Source: Lachnoanaerobaculum sp. ICM7
GTDB taxonomy: Bacteria; Bacillota; Clostridia; Lachnospirales; Lachnospiraceae
DNA length: 49,677 nt
NCBI RefSeq assembly: GCF_000287675.1
Contig: NZ_ALJL01000020.1
Coordinates: 1-49,677, forward strand
Reading direction: 5' to 3'
The notes under the pieces were generated by a model that had not been told where the DNA came from, did no database searches, and was given only the letters and a program-made list of their open reading frames with translations. The position numbers and the translations under genes were made by a program. This document shows positions 19,961 through 28,305 of this stretch, piece by piece; position 1 is the first letter of the stretch, and each line of letters starts with the position of its first letter.

Positions 19961-20299
19961 ATGAAATTAAGAAAGAATGATATATATCTGATAATTGTTG
20001 CAGTTATTCTTGGAATTGTTGCAGGACTTTATATTTACTTAAATAAGAAGCCGGGCGGCAAAGCCGTTTTAAAGTACGGAAATAATCAAAGTATGGATAT
20101 CGATCTGTCAAAGGACAGGGAAATCAATCTGGAAAGTAACGGAATAGATATACATCTTGATATAAAGGACGGTGCAATAGCATTTATTCAAAGTGAATGC
20201 CCCGACCACATCTGTGAAAGATTCGGTTATATAAAAAATATCGGTGAGTCGGCAATCTGCTTGCCGGCACAGGCTTCAGTCACGATTATCAGTGAATAG
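19961..20299 (+). CDS. NusG domain II-containing small membrane-anchored protein
   Basis: 112 residues: a signal-anchor helix (about 8-26), then a small beta domain of the NusG_II type seen in many Firmicutes. The Cys pair in SECPDHICERFG and the later AICLPAQASVTI are the usual conserved features. It probably faces outside the cell. Function unknown; the link to transcription factor NusG is only by fold. Set tightly between argH and an aminotransferase gene. Confidence 0.85.
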   Translation: MKLRKNDIYLIIVAVILGIVAGLYIYLNKKPGGKAVLKYGNNQSMDIDLSKDREINLESNGIDIHLDIKDGAIAFIQSECPDHICERFGYIKNIGESAICLPAQASVTIISE

Positions 20300-20307
20300 G
20301 AGAGATT

Positions 20308-21495
20308 ATGGTTTCAAAAAAGATGCTTGACCTCGGTACAAAGAGGTCGGTTATTAGAGATATATTTGAGTATGGAAGTATGCTTGCAAAGGAGATCGGA
20401 GCGGAAAATGTACTTGACTTCAGCCTTGGCAATCCAAGCACTCCGGCTCCGAGAGAGGTAGCAAATACTATAAAATATATGGTGGAGGAGCTTTCTCCAA
20501 AGGAGTACAACAGTTATACATCATCAGCAGGAAACACCGATACAAGAATTGCAGTTGCAAAAAACTTGAATAAGCGTTTTGCTACAGACTATAATGAAAA
20601 CAATATTTTTATGACTTGCGGTGCCGCAGCTTCACTTAATATTATATTTAAGGCAATTATAGAGTCGGATGATGATGAGATAATAGTAAATATTCCGTAT
20701 TTTCCTGAATATAAAGTTTTTATAGAGGGACAGGGGGGGAAGCCGATATTTGTAAAATGCAGTGAGAATCTTCATCTGGATATAGACGAAATTGAAAGCA
20801 AGATAAATGAAAATACAAAGGCTGTACTTATAAACTCTCCAAACAATCCTTCAGGTGTAATCTATCCTAAGGAGAATTTGGAAGCACTGGCAGAGCTTTT
20901 GCAGGAAAAACAAAAAGAATATTCACATCCTATATTTTTAATAAGCGATGAGCCGTACAGAGAACTTGTGTTTACAAATGAGAAACCTGAGTTTTTACCG
21001 AATATATATGATAATACACTTGTAGCATATTCATGGTCAAAATCTCTATCACTTCCGGGTGAGAGAATCGGCTATATCCTAGTTCCAAATAAGGTTAAAA
21101 GTCATGAAGATGTGTTCGCGGCGGTAGGCGGAGCGGCAAGAGTACTCGGGTATGTCTGTGCGCCTTCCATGTTTCAGTATGTGATAAAAAACTGTGTAGA
21201 CGCACAGCCTAATATTGAAGTGTACAGGACTAACAGAAATATCTTGTTTGAGTCACTGCCGAAGTTTGGGTATACGGTTGCAAATCCGGGAGGAGCTTTC
21301 TACATGTTTATCAAGTCACCAAGCGGCGACGGAAACGAATTTTGTGAAAGAGCAAAAAAATATCATATACTTTTGGTTCCGGGAGAGGGATTCGGAATGA
21401 AAGAATATGTCAGACTGTCTTTTTGTGTGGATACAGAGAAGATAGAAAAGTCAATAGATGTATTTAAGAAGTTAATGGATGAGTACAATCTCTGA
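20308..21495 (+). CDS. Pyridoxal-phosphate aminotransferase, class I/II
   Basis: Fold-type I aminotransferase, 395 residues. The PLP lysine is Lys245 in SWSKSLSLPGERIGY, and NSPNNPSGV carries the cofactor-binding Asn. This subgroup resembles aspartate or broad-range amino acid aminotransferases of Lachnospiraceae; the substrate cannot be set from sequence. It is eight bases after the NusG_II gene and closes the yfhO run with a strong terminator. A role next to argH in aspartate supply is conceivable but not shown. Confidence 0.88.
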   Translation: MVSKKMLDLGTKRSVIRDIFEYGSMLAKEIGAENVLDFSLGNPSTPAPREVANTIKYMVEELSPKEYNSYTSSAGNTDTRIAVAKNLNKRFATDYNENNIFMTCGAAASLNIIFKAIIESDDDEIIVNIPYFPEYKVFIEGQGGKPIFVKCSENLHLDIDEIESKINENTKAVLINSPNNPSGVIYPKENLEALAELLQEKQKEYSHPIFLISDEPYRELVFTNEKPEFLPNIYDNTLVAYSWSKSLSLPGERIGYILVPNKVKSHEDVFAAVGGAARVLGYVCAPSMFQYVIKNCVDAQPNIEVYRTNRNILFESLPKFGYTVANPGGAFYMFIKSPSGDGNEFCERAKKYHILLVPGEGFGMKEYVRLSFCVDTEKIEKSIDVFKKLMDEYNL

Positions 21496-21552
21496 TATGT
21501 ATAAAATAAACTAAAACATTTGTAAGAATATACAAAATAATACTCCTGTTAG

Positions 21553-21594
21553 GGCTATAGAACCTGTAATGTTGAACAGTTCTATAGCCTTTTA
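21553..21594 (+). terminator. Terminator after the aminotransferase
   Basis: GGCTATAGAAC pairs exactly with GTTCTATAGCC, followed by TTTT; an inner TGT/ACA extends the stem past one bulged base. Confidence 0.88.
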
Positions 21595-21614
21595 TTGTGC
21601 ATTACCCCGAATTT

Positions 21615-21790
21615 ATACTTTATTGGTAAAGTATATTGACTATTATATATAATGTTTTATACTTTACTATAAGAGTAAACTTTTTAAAAATACATATAAT
21701 CAGATATGTGTTTATTACATTATAGTAAGTTTTCTATAATGTATCGGAGTTGTAATATACAGCTCAAAATATCGACTTTATGTCGATACA
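21615..21790 (+). promoter_or_regulatory. Promoter and dyad-rich leader of the ACAD-ETF-rubredoxin operon
   Basis: The 317-base gap 21496-21812 holds the terminator above and several dyads. ATACTTTA-TTGG-TAAAGTAT (21615-21634) sits just before a likely promoter, TTGACT (21636-21641), 16 bases, TATACT (21658-21663). TTTACT-ATAAG-AGTAAA (21663-21679) overlaps the RNA start. In the RNA leader, ATCGAC-TTTAT-GTCGAT (21771-21787) can form a hairpin, and TGTATCG (21740-21746) can instead pair with CGATACA (21784-21790). The two pairings exclude each other. A second weak promoter (TTATTA, 17, TATAAT at 21735-21740) is possible. Confidence 0.5.
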
Positions 21791-21812
21791 ACAATATAAG
21801 TGGAGGGAATGT

Positions 21813-23723
21813 ATGTCTTATCAAACAACAAAGGAACATGAGTTGCTTAGAGAGAAGGTTCGTGAGTTTGCGGAGAGAGAAATAAAGCCTGTAGCTTTCA
21901 GTCTTGATGTAAAGAGCGAATTTCCTACTCAAATCGTGAAGAACATGGGAAAGCTTGGCATTATGGGATTGCCATATGAAAAGAAATATGGTGGAGCAGG
22001 TCTTGATGTTATAAGCTATGCCATAGCGGTAGAAGAACTTTCAAGAGTTGACGGCGGTGTAGGTGTTATACTTTCAGCACACACCTCGCTTGGTACTTAT
22101 CCTATAGCGGCTTTCGGTAATGAGGAGCAAAAGAAGAAATATTTACCGGGACTTTGCAGCGGTGAGCTTTTAGGTGCTTTCGGACTTACGGAACCGAATG
22201 CCGGATCCGATGCGGGAGGCACGGAAACTACTGCTGAGGATATGGGAGATTATTATCTCTTAAACGGAAATAAGATATTTATCACAAACGGCGGTGAAGC
22301 CGATGTTTATGTAATCTTTGCACTTACCACACCTAATATAGGTACAAGAGGTATCTCAGCACTTATAGTGGAAAAGGGTATGGAAGGATTTACATTCGGT
22401 GATCACTACGACAAGCTCGGAATCAGATCAAGCGCTACATGTGAGCTTAACTTTAATAATGTAAAGGTTCCAAAGGCGAATTTACTTGGTAAAGAAGGTC
22501 AGGGATTTAAGATTGCAATGGCTACACTTGACGGCGGTAGAATAGGAATTGCAGCTCAGGCACTTGGTATTGCACAGGGAGCTTTTGAAGAAGCTGTTGA
22601 ATACAGTAAGGAAAGAGAGCAGTTTGGAAAGCCTATAGCCGCACAGCAGGCAATTGCATTTAAGATTGCGGATATGGCTACAAAGCTCAGATGTGCAAGA
22701 ATGCTTGTATATTCCGCTGCGGAACTTAAAGAAGCTCATGCTCCGTACGGAATGGAATCGGCTATGGCAAAGCAGTATGCATCTGATGTTGCACTTGAGA
22801 TAACTTCAGAAGCACTTCAGATTTTCGGTGGAAACGGATACTTAAAGGGAATGCCTGTAGAGAGAATGTATCGAGATGCCAGAATTACTCCTATATATGA
22901 GGGAACAAATGAGATACAAAGAGTTGTTATAGCAGCTCATATATTAGGTAAGATATCAAGAGGTGAAACTGCTGCCGTTAAGAAAACAAAGGGACCTGAA
23001 ACCGGTGAGAGAAAGAGAATGATCATAGGAGAAGGTTCAATAAAAGAAAAAATTGATGTGCTTGTATCAAATCTTCAAAAGGACGGCTATGACTTTAGCG
23101 TCGGCATTCCTATGGATACACCTATCGTAGCTGCAGAAAGAGTTGTCAGTGCAGGACAGGGCATCGGTTCAAAAGAGAATATGAAACTTGTAGAGAATTT
23201 GGCCAAGGCTGCAGGTGCCGCAATAGGTTCTTCAAGACCTGTAGCGGAGACTCTTGGATATTTACCGCTTGACAGATATGTCGGTATGTCAGGCCAAAAG
23301 TTTAAAGGAAATCTTTACATAGCCTGCGGTATATCAGGTGCATTACAGCATTTAAAAGGTATCAAGAATGCTTCTACAATAGTTGCTATTAATAAAGACC
23401 CGAATGCGAGAATCTTTAAAAATTGTGATTACGGTATAGTCGGTGATGTAAATGAGGTATTACCTGCGCTTACAAAAGCACTTGATACAGGTGAGAAGAA
23501 ACCTGCGCCACCGATGAAGAAAATCAAGAGAGCTGTAGCTAAGAAACATACACCTTCAAGAAAGCTCTATCTGTGTAACGGTTGTGGTTATGAATATGAT
23601 GTACTTCTGGGAGATGAAGAGGGCGATGTAAGACCGGGAACGGAGTTTAAAGACCTTCCGAAGGAATGGGTATGTCCACACTGTGGTGAAGCTGCAGACA
23701 ATTTCATAGAGATTGAAGTATAA
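21813..23723 (+). CDS. Acyl-CoA dehydrogenase / ETF-alpha FAD domain / rubredoxin fusion
   Basis: 636 residues with three redox modules. Residues 1-380 are a short-chain acyl-CoA dehydrogenase with catalytic Glu363 in IYEGTNEIQR and the FAD stretch FGLTEPNAGSDAGG. About 420-560 is the FAD-binding domain II of ETF alpha (GSSRPVAETLGY, ACGISGALQHLKG, IVAINKDPNARIF); ETF domain I and ETF beta are missing. 588-636 is rubredoxin with Cys588/591 and Cys621/624. Electrons could run from flavin to ETF flavin to iron within one chain. The flavodiiron gene starts 13 bases later, so rubredoxin probably feeds it. The ATG at 21813 follows GGAGGG; an in-frame ATG at 21780 has no such site. Acyl substrate unknown, butyryl-CoA plausible. 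Confidence 0.95.
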   Translation: MSYQTTKEHELLREKVREFAEREIKPVAFSLDVKSEFPTQIVKNMGKLGIMGLPYEKKYGGAGLDVISYAIAVEELSRVDGGVGVILSAHTSLGTYPIAAFGNEEQKKKYLPGLCSGELLGAFGLTEPNAGSDAGGTETTAEDMGDYYLLNGNKIFITNGGEADVYVIFALTTPNIGTRGISALIVEKGMEGFTFGDHYDKLGIRSSATCELNFNNVKVPKANLLGKEGQGFKIAMATLDGGRIGIAAQALGIAQGAFEEAVEYSKEREQFGKPIAAQQAIAFKIADMATKLRCARMLVYSAAELKEAHAPYGMESAMAKQYASDVALEITSEALQIFGGNGYLKGMPVERMYRDARITPIYEGTNEIQRVVIAAHILGKISRGETAAVKKTKGPETGERKRMIIGEGSIKEKIDVLVSNLQKDGYDFSVGIPMDTPIVAAERVVSAGQGIGSKENMKLVENLAKAAGAAIGSSRPVAETLGYLPLDRYVGMSGQKFKGNLYIACGISGALQHLKGIKNASTIVAINKDPNARIFKNCDYGIVGDVNEVLPALTKALDTGEKKPAPPMKKIKRAVAKKHTPSRKLYLCNGCGYEYDVLLGDEEGDVRPGTEFKDLPKEWVCPHCGEAADNFIEIEV

Positions 23724-23735
23724 GAGGAGGAGAGT

Positions 23736-24944
23736 ATGTATAATTACCGTAAAGTTACAGATGATTTGTATTGGGTAGGTGGAGATGACCATAGATTAAG
23801 TCTTTTTGAAAATATTCATCCTATATATCATGGAGTATCTTATAATGCATATCTCTTAATGGATGAAAAAACAGTTCTGGTAGATACAGCCGACTGGTCG
23901 GTCGGAAGACAGTTCCTTGACAATGTAGAAGGTGTTTTAGGTGAGAGAAACTTGGATTTCTTACTTATAAACCATGTAGAGCCTGACCATGCGGCTTCTA
24001 TTCCTGAGATTTTACTTCGTTGGCCGAATGTGAAGATTATTACAACTGAGAAGGCGGCTATGATACTTCGTCAGTTCGGTTTCAATATCAGACCTGAGCA
24101 GGTTGATGAAGTTACAGAAGGCGACAGCAGATGTTTCGGAAAACATACAATTGCATTTGTAAAGGCTCCGATGGTACATTGGCCTGAGGCAATGGTCAGC
24201 TTTGATACTACAAACGGTGTACTTTTCTCGGCAGATGCCTTCGGTTCATTCAGAGCACTTGACGGAAAACTTTTTGCTGATGAAGTAGAGTTTGATAAAG
24301 AATGGCTTGATGATGCCAGAAGGTACTATACAAATATAGTCGGAAAATACGGTCCGCAGGTTTTACAGGTATTAAAAAAGGCTTCTACTCTGCCTATTAA
24401 GTATATCTGCCCGCTTCACGGTCCGGTTTGGAGAAAAGATATTCCTTATATCTTGGACAAATATATGCACTGGGCAAGCTATGAGCCTGAAGAGAAGGGT
24501 ATAATGATAGTATATGCTTCTATGTATGGAAATACTGAGGCCGCTGCAGAAGTTTTAGCAAGAAAGCTTTGTGAAAAAGGTATTACAAAGACAAGACTTT
24601 ATGATGTTTCAAGTACACATATGAGCTATCTTATCTCGGATTTGTTCAAATACAGCCATTTGGTGCTTGCATCTGTGACATATAATCTTGGAATATTCCC
24701 TCCGATGCACAACTTCCTTATGGATCTTAAGGCTCTCAATCTGCAAAAGAGAACATGTGCCATAGTTGAAAACGGCTCATGGGCACCAAATTCAGGAAAT
24801 TTGATGAAGGCAGAGCTTGAAGAGATGAAGCATATGGATATTTTGGATGATGAAGTGAATATAACATCTTCATACAGAGAGAACAATGAAAGTGATATGG
24901 ATGCATTGGTAGACGCTCTTGTTGCTTCATTTAATAAAAAATAA
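23736..24944 (+). CDS. fprA: Flavodiiron protein (FprA/Rbo-type oxygen or NO reductase)
   Basis: Cytoplasmic enzyme reducing O2 to water and/or NO to N2O, 402 residues. The metallo-beta-lactamase-like diiron domain carries the full ligand set: His80, Glu82, Asp84 (NHVEPDH), His148, Asp167 and His228. A flavodoxin domain follows from about 255 (IVYASMYGNTEAAA) and binds FMN. There is no rubredoxin domain of its own; the preceding fusion protein ends in one. A strong terminator follows. Confidence 0.95.
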   Translation: MYNYRKVTDDLYWVGGDDHRLSLFENIHPIYHGVSYNAYLLMDEKTVLVDTADWSVGRQFLDNVEGVLGERNLDFLLINHVEPDHAASIPEILLRWPNVKIITTEKAAMILRQFGFNIRPEQVDEVTEGDSRCFGKHTIAFVKAPMVHWPEAMVSFDTTNGVLFSADAFGSFRALDGKLFADEVEFDKEWLDDARRYYTNIVGKYGPQVLQVLKKASTLPIKYICPLHGPVWRKDIPYILDKYMHWASYEPEEKGIMIVYASMYGNTEAAAEVLARKLCEKGITKTRLYDVSSTHMSYLISDLFKYSHLVLASVTYNLGIFPPMHNFLMDLKALNLQKRTCAIVENGSWAPNSGNLMKAELEEMKHMDILDDEVNITSSYRENNESDMDALVDALVASFNKK

Positions 24945-24965
24945 TTTAATATAATTATAATTTCG

Positions 24966-24992
24966 GGTCGGGGAGTATTCTCCGACCTTTTT
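24966..24992 (+). terminator. Terminator after fprA
   Basis: GGTCGGGGA, loop GTAT, TCTCCGACC, then TTTTT. Confidence 0.9.
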
Positions 24993-24995
24993 ATA

Positions 24996-25024
24996 TTGAC
25001 AAAAAGAATTTTTGGTTTAAGAAT
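24996..25024 (+). promoter_or_regulatory. Promoter of the DUF4375 gene
   Basis: TTGACA (24996-25001), 17 bases, AAGAAT (25019-25024). Consensus -35 with a weaker -10. Confidence 0.55.
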
Positions 25025-25059
25025 ATGACCAGATAATAAAATATTATTGGAGGAGTAGT

Positions 25060-25656
25060 ATGAACTCATTTAACAACTTTGATAATAAAGAGAATGCTAC
25101 AACTGTGCATAACAGTAAGAAGGAACTTGATAAAGATATAGCCGGAAAAACCTATGCAAAAATAACTGTAGAGGATATTGAAAAAACGGATGAATTTTGG
25201 GATATTTTGGATCCGATATACTGGACTGTAGATATTTACAGTTCATATGAGAAGTACTTAAATTCCGCCAAGGATTTCACATTGGAGCAAAGATATCTTA
25301 ACGCAATATCATGGTATTTTATGGAAGTAAATAACGGAGGACATTTTCAGTTTTTTGACAACTCTACAGGAATAGTATGGGAAGATGCCCTAAACGGACT
25401 TAAGGAGTTCGGCATGGAAGAACTGGCTGATAATTTCAAAAAGATTGTAGAACTGTTTGGAGGAAAGATTCCATTTGACAGAGAAGAGCGATGGGAAGCT
25501 ATGGATAAAATGAGTGAAAATTTTGAGGAACTTTTGGATAAGGCCGACAGTGTTGTATACGATTTGTATGACTATGACTATGCATTCGAGATGAAATATA
25601 TAAAAGAGCATCCTGATAAGTTTGTATTTGAGGGATATTATAATAAGATTGTCTAA
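25060..25656 (+). CDS. DMP19/DUF4375-family protein
   Basis: Soluble acidic protein, 198 residues. The central part (about 85-140) with WYFMEVNNGGHFQFF and the helix after it match the DMP19/DUF4375 family; DMP19 of Neisseria is a DNA mimic, but most clostridial members are uncharacterised. Strong GGAGGAG site before the ATG. Single gene between two terminators. Confidence 0.75.
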   Translation: MNSFNNFDNKENATTVHNSKKELDKDIAGKTYAKITVEDIEKTDEFWDILDPIYWTVDIYSSYEKYLNSAKDFTLEQRYLNAISWYFMEVNNGGHFQFFDNSTGIVWEDALNGLKEFGMEELADNFKKIVELFGGKIPFDREERWEAMDKMSENFEELLDKADSVVYDLYDYDYAFEMKYIKEHPDKFVFEGYYNKIV

Positions 25657-25683
25657 TGGTATAGAAAATATATAAGTAAAGAT

Positions 25684-25720
25684 AAGGCTGAGATCATTTT
25701 TACATGTATTCTCAGCCTTT
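25684..25720. terminator. Bidirectional terminator between DUF4375 gene and msrAB
   Basis: AAGGCTGAGA pairs exactly with TCTCAGCCTT across a 16-base loop. It lies between convergent genes and has short T/A tails on both sides. Confidence 0.8.
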
Positions 25721-25728
25721 AAAATATA

Positions 25729-26859
25729 TTATTCAAGCAGATATTTTAAGTATCCATATCCTCGTTCATCCATTTTTTCATATGGAATAAATTCAAGAGA
25801 TGCACTGTTGATACAGTATCTTTTGCCACCTGATTCTTTTGGACCGTCATCAAAAACATGACCTAAGTGGGCGTTACCGCTTCTGCTTCTTACCTCTGTT
25901 CTGTTCATATTGAAGCTGTCATCTTCACTGTATTTTACTACATCCTCATTTATAGGTTTTGAAAAACTTGGCCAACCGCAACCTGATTCAAACTTGTCTG
26001 TTGAGACAAAGAGTGGTTCTTTTGTTGTAATATCTACATAAATTCCCTTTTCAAAATTGTTCCAATATTCATTTGCAAAAGGTCTTTCAGTATCACTGTT
26101 AATAGCAACTTGGTATTGCTCATCTGTAAGCTGTTTTTTGAGTTCATCATCTGAAGGTCTTGGATATTTTGAAGCATCTATTTCAGGTTCATTGTTTTTT
26201 GATATATCTTTATCAGAAAGCGGTTTGTCTGCAAGAGACAGATCTATATGGCAGTATCCACCGGGATTTTTATCAAGGTAGTCTTGGTGATATTCCTCTG
26301 CAATAAAAAATTGTTGTAGAGGGAGTACTTCTATTGCTATAGGCTTATCATACTTATTTTGTTCATTTGCTAAAACTTTTTCTATTATAGTTTTTTCCGA
26401 ATTATTTGTATAATAAACCCCGGTTCTATACTGAGTACCTGTATCATTACCTTGTTTATTAATACTTACGGGGTCTACTACACGAAGATAATATTCGAGC
26501 AGTTCTTCAAGACTTACCATATCAGGATTATATACAACTTTTACAGTTTCAGCATGACCGCTTGTATGTAGATCTTTATAGCTTGGATTATCGGTTTTAC
26601 CGTTTGCATATCCGCTTACGGCATCCTCAACACCTTTAATCTTTTGCATATATGCTTCCAGTCCCCAAAAACATCCTCCGGCAAGATAGATTTCTTTAAG
26701 CTTTACTGAATCTACAGTATTATTATCATTAACTGTAAATTCGGTTGTATCGTCATTTGTAAGAGTCTTATCTTTGTTTTTAAAATACATGGCAAAAACA
26801 TATACAGCTGTTACTACTAAAAGTACCGGTATTATCAAAAGTAATTTGTTTTTATTCAT
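25729..26859 (-). CDS. msrAB: Membrane-anchored methionine sulfoxide reductase MsrA-MsrB fusion
   Basis: Repairs both isomers of oxidised methionine; 376 residues. An N-terminal anchor helix (about 6-26) places the enzyme outside the membrane. MsrA domain (about 55-210) with catalytic Cys63 in GGCFWG; MsrB domain (about 233-370) with Cys294 in GCGWPSF and catalytic Cys349 in [10 protein letters not shown]. No thioredoxin-like partner is adjacent. It is divergent from the alkD operon across a 113-base gap with a palindrome. Confidence 0.95.
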   Translation of the reverse strand: MNKNKLLLIIPVLLVVTAVYVFAMYFKNKDKTLTNDDTTEFTVNDNNTVDSVKLKEIYLAGGCFWGLEAYMQKIKGVEDAVSGYANGKTDNPSYKDLHTSGHAETVKVVYNPDMVSLEELLEYYLRVVDPVSINKQGNDTGTQYRTGVYYTNNSEKTIIEKVLANEQNKYDKPIAIEVLPLQQFFIAEEYHQDYLDKNPGGYCHIDLSLADKPLSDKDISKNNEPEIDASKYPRPSDDELKKQLTDEQYQVAINSDTERPFANEYWNNFEKGIYVDITTKEPLFVSTDKFESGCGWPSFSKPINEDVVKYSEDDSFNMNRTEVRSRSGNAHLGHVFDDGPKESGGKRYCINSASLEFIPYEKMDERGYGYLKYLLE

Positions 26860-26873
26860 TTTTGTTCCTTTCT

Positions 26874-26924
26874 ATTATATTTGACTTCCAATATATTGGA
26901 TTTGGTAATGATATATATTATAAT
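26874..26924. promoter_or_regulatory. Divergent promoters of msrAB and alkD with a shared palindrome
   Basis: Plus strand: TTGGAT (26896-26901), 17 bases, TATAAT (26919-26924) for the alkD operon. Minus strand: TATAAT at 26874-26879 for msrAB, with no clear -35. The perfect palindrome TCCAATATATTGGA (26887-26900) overlaps the plus -35 and lies over the minus -35 region, so one regulator could control both directions. Confidence 0.5.
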
Positions 26925-26972
26925 ACGACTTACAAGGTAAAGGATTGGTAAAACTTTTAAAAGGGGTGTGAT

Positions 26973-27665
26973 ATGATTTTGGATGAAATAAGAAATGAAT
27001 TATTTAAAATGCAGGATACAGCGTATAGAGATTTTAACAGTAAGTTGATACCTACGGTTGATAAGAGTCTTTTTATAGGGGTAAGAACACCTGAACTTAG
27101 AAAGTATGCCAAGCAACTTGCTAAAAGAGAAGATATCGAAGAATTTTTGCATTCATTACCACATAAATATTTTGATGAGAATCAGCTTCATGCATTTATT
27201 GTATCTGAAATAAAGGATTTTAAGAGCTGCGTTGATAAAGTGAATGAATTTTTACCTTATGTAGATAACTGGGCGACTTGTGACCAGCTCTCACCGAAAG
27301 TATTTAAAAAATATCATAAGGAGTTGATAAACTATATAGAAATATGGCTAAAATCTGATAAAGTATATACTGTTAGATTCGGTATCGGTATGCTTATGGA
27401 ACATTTCTTGGATGAGGATTTCGATATAAGTTACCTCGAGACGGTTTCAAATATAAGGTCAGATGAATACTATGTAAATATGATGATTGCCTGGTATTTT
27501 GCAACGGCACTGGTAAAGCGGTATGAGAGTGTACTACCCTTTATTGAAAACAGAAGGCTTGATATATGGACCCATAATAAGGCTATACAAAAGGCGGTGG
27601 AAAGTTATAGAATAAGTACAGAAAGAAAAACTTATTTAAAAGAGCTGAAAGTAAAGAAGGGATAA
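26973..27665 (+). CDS. DNA alkylation repair protein (AlkD-like HEAT-repeat glycosylase)
   Basis: 230 residues, all-helical AlkC/AlkD-type fold. Stretches such as YVDNWATCDQLSPK and GVRTPELRKYAKQLAK are typical of the family, which removes alkylated bases from DNA. First gene of a run with an MGMT-like protein next, so the pair looks like an alkylation-repair module. Start is the ATG after AAGGGGTGTG. Confidence 0.88.
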   Translation: MILDEIRNELFKMQDTAYRDFNSKLIPTVDKSLFIGVRTPELRKYAKQLAKREDIEEFLHSLPHKYFDENQLHAFIVSEIKDFKSCVDKVNEFLPYVDNWATCDQLSPKVFKKYHKELINYIEIWLKSDKVYTVRFGIGMLMEHFLDEDFDISYLETVSNIRSDEYYVNMMIAWYFATALVKRYESVLPFIENRRLDIWTHNKAIQKAVESYRISTERKTYLKELKVKKG

Positions 27666-27674
27666 GGTGTTTTA

Positions 27675-28298
27675 TTGAGGACAAGAGAGGAGGCCTGTAG
27701 TTTCGGGCTGGAATTTGAAAATACATACTTGGATAAGCCCTTTAGAAAGGCGGATTGGCAACTGATCAGAGTAAAGGACAATAAGAAAGCCTTTCTTTGT
27801 ATTTATGAAAGAGACGGTTTTGTAAATTTAAATGTAAAAGTTGACCCTGCGTGGAGAGACTTTTGGAGAAGTACATATGCTTCAGTAATTCCAGGGTATC
27901 ATCAGAATAAGGAGCATTGGAATACTATAATACTTGACGGCAGTATAAAGGAAGATGATATAAAGAGGATGATTGCCGAAAGCTATGATTTGGTAACGGA
28001 TTCACCTACAAAAAGGATATATGAGGCGGTAAAGAGAATACCTAAAGGCAAGGTTGCAACCTATGGCAAGGTGGCAGAGATGGCGGGAAATAAAAAGATG
28101 TCAAGAGCGGTAGGAAATGCTCTTCATAAAAACCCGGATCCTGACAATATTCCTTGCTTTCGTGTAGTCAATTCAAAAGGTGAGCTTGCACCTGAATTTG
28201 CCTTTGGAGGAATCGGTGAACAGAGAAAGCTTTTAGAGGCTGAGGGAATAGAAGTTAAAGATAATAAAGTGGATTTATCAAAGTATGGTTTAGAATAG
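27675..28298 (+). CDS. MmcQ/YjbR-like domain fused to an MGMT-like domain
   Basis: 207 residues. Residues 1-110 resemble the MmcQ/YjbR fold (small DNA-binding-like); 115-195 match the DNA-binding and active-site domain of O6-alkylguanine transferases, with VATYGKVAEMAG and the active-site loop. That loop reads PCFRVV: the acceptor Cys161 is kept, but the usual His of PCHRV is Phe162. In transferases this His helps activate the Cys, so activity may be changed; alkyltransferase-like proteins instead lose the Cys. The start appears to be TTG at 27675, five bases after AAGGTG; no nearby ATG fits. It overlaps no gene and follows alkD by nine bases. Confidence 0.82.
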   Translation: MRTREEACSFGLEFENTYLDKPFRKADWQLIRVKDNKKAFLCIYERDGFVNLNVKVDPAWRDFWRSTYASVIPGYHQNKEHWNTIILDGSIKEDDIKRMIAESYDLVTDSPTKRIYEAVKRIPKGKVATYGKVAEMAGNKKMSRAVGNALHKNPDPDNIPCFRVVNSKGELAPEFAFGGIGEQRKLLEAEGIEVKDNKVDLSKYGLE

Positions 28299-28305
28299 GA
28301 GTCTT

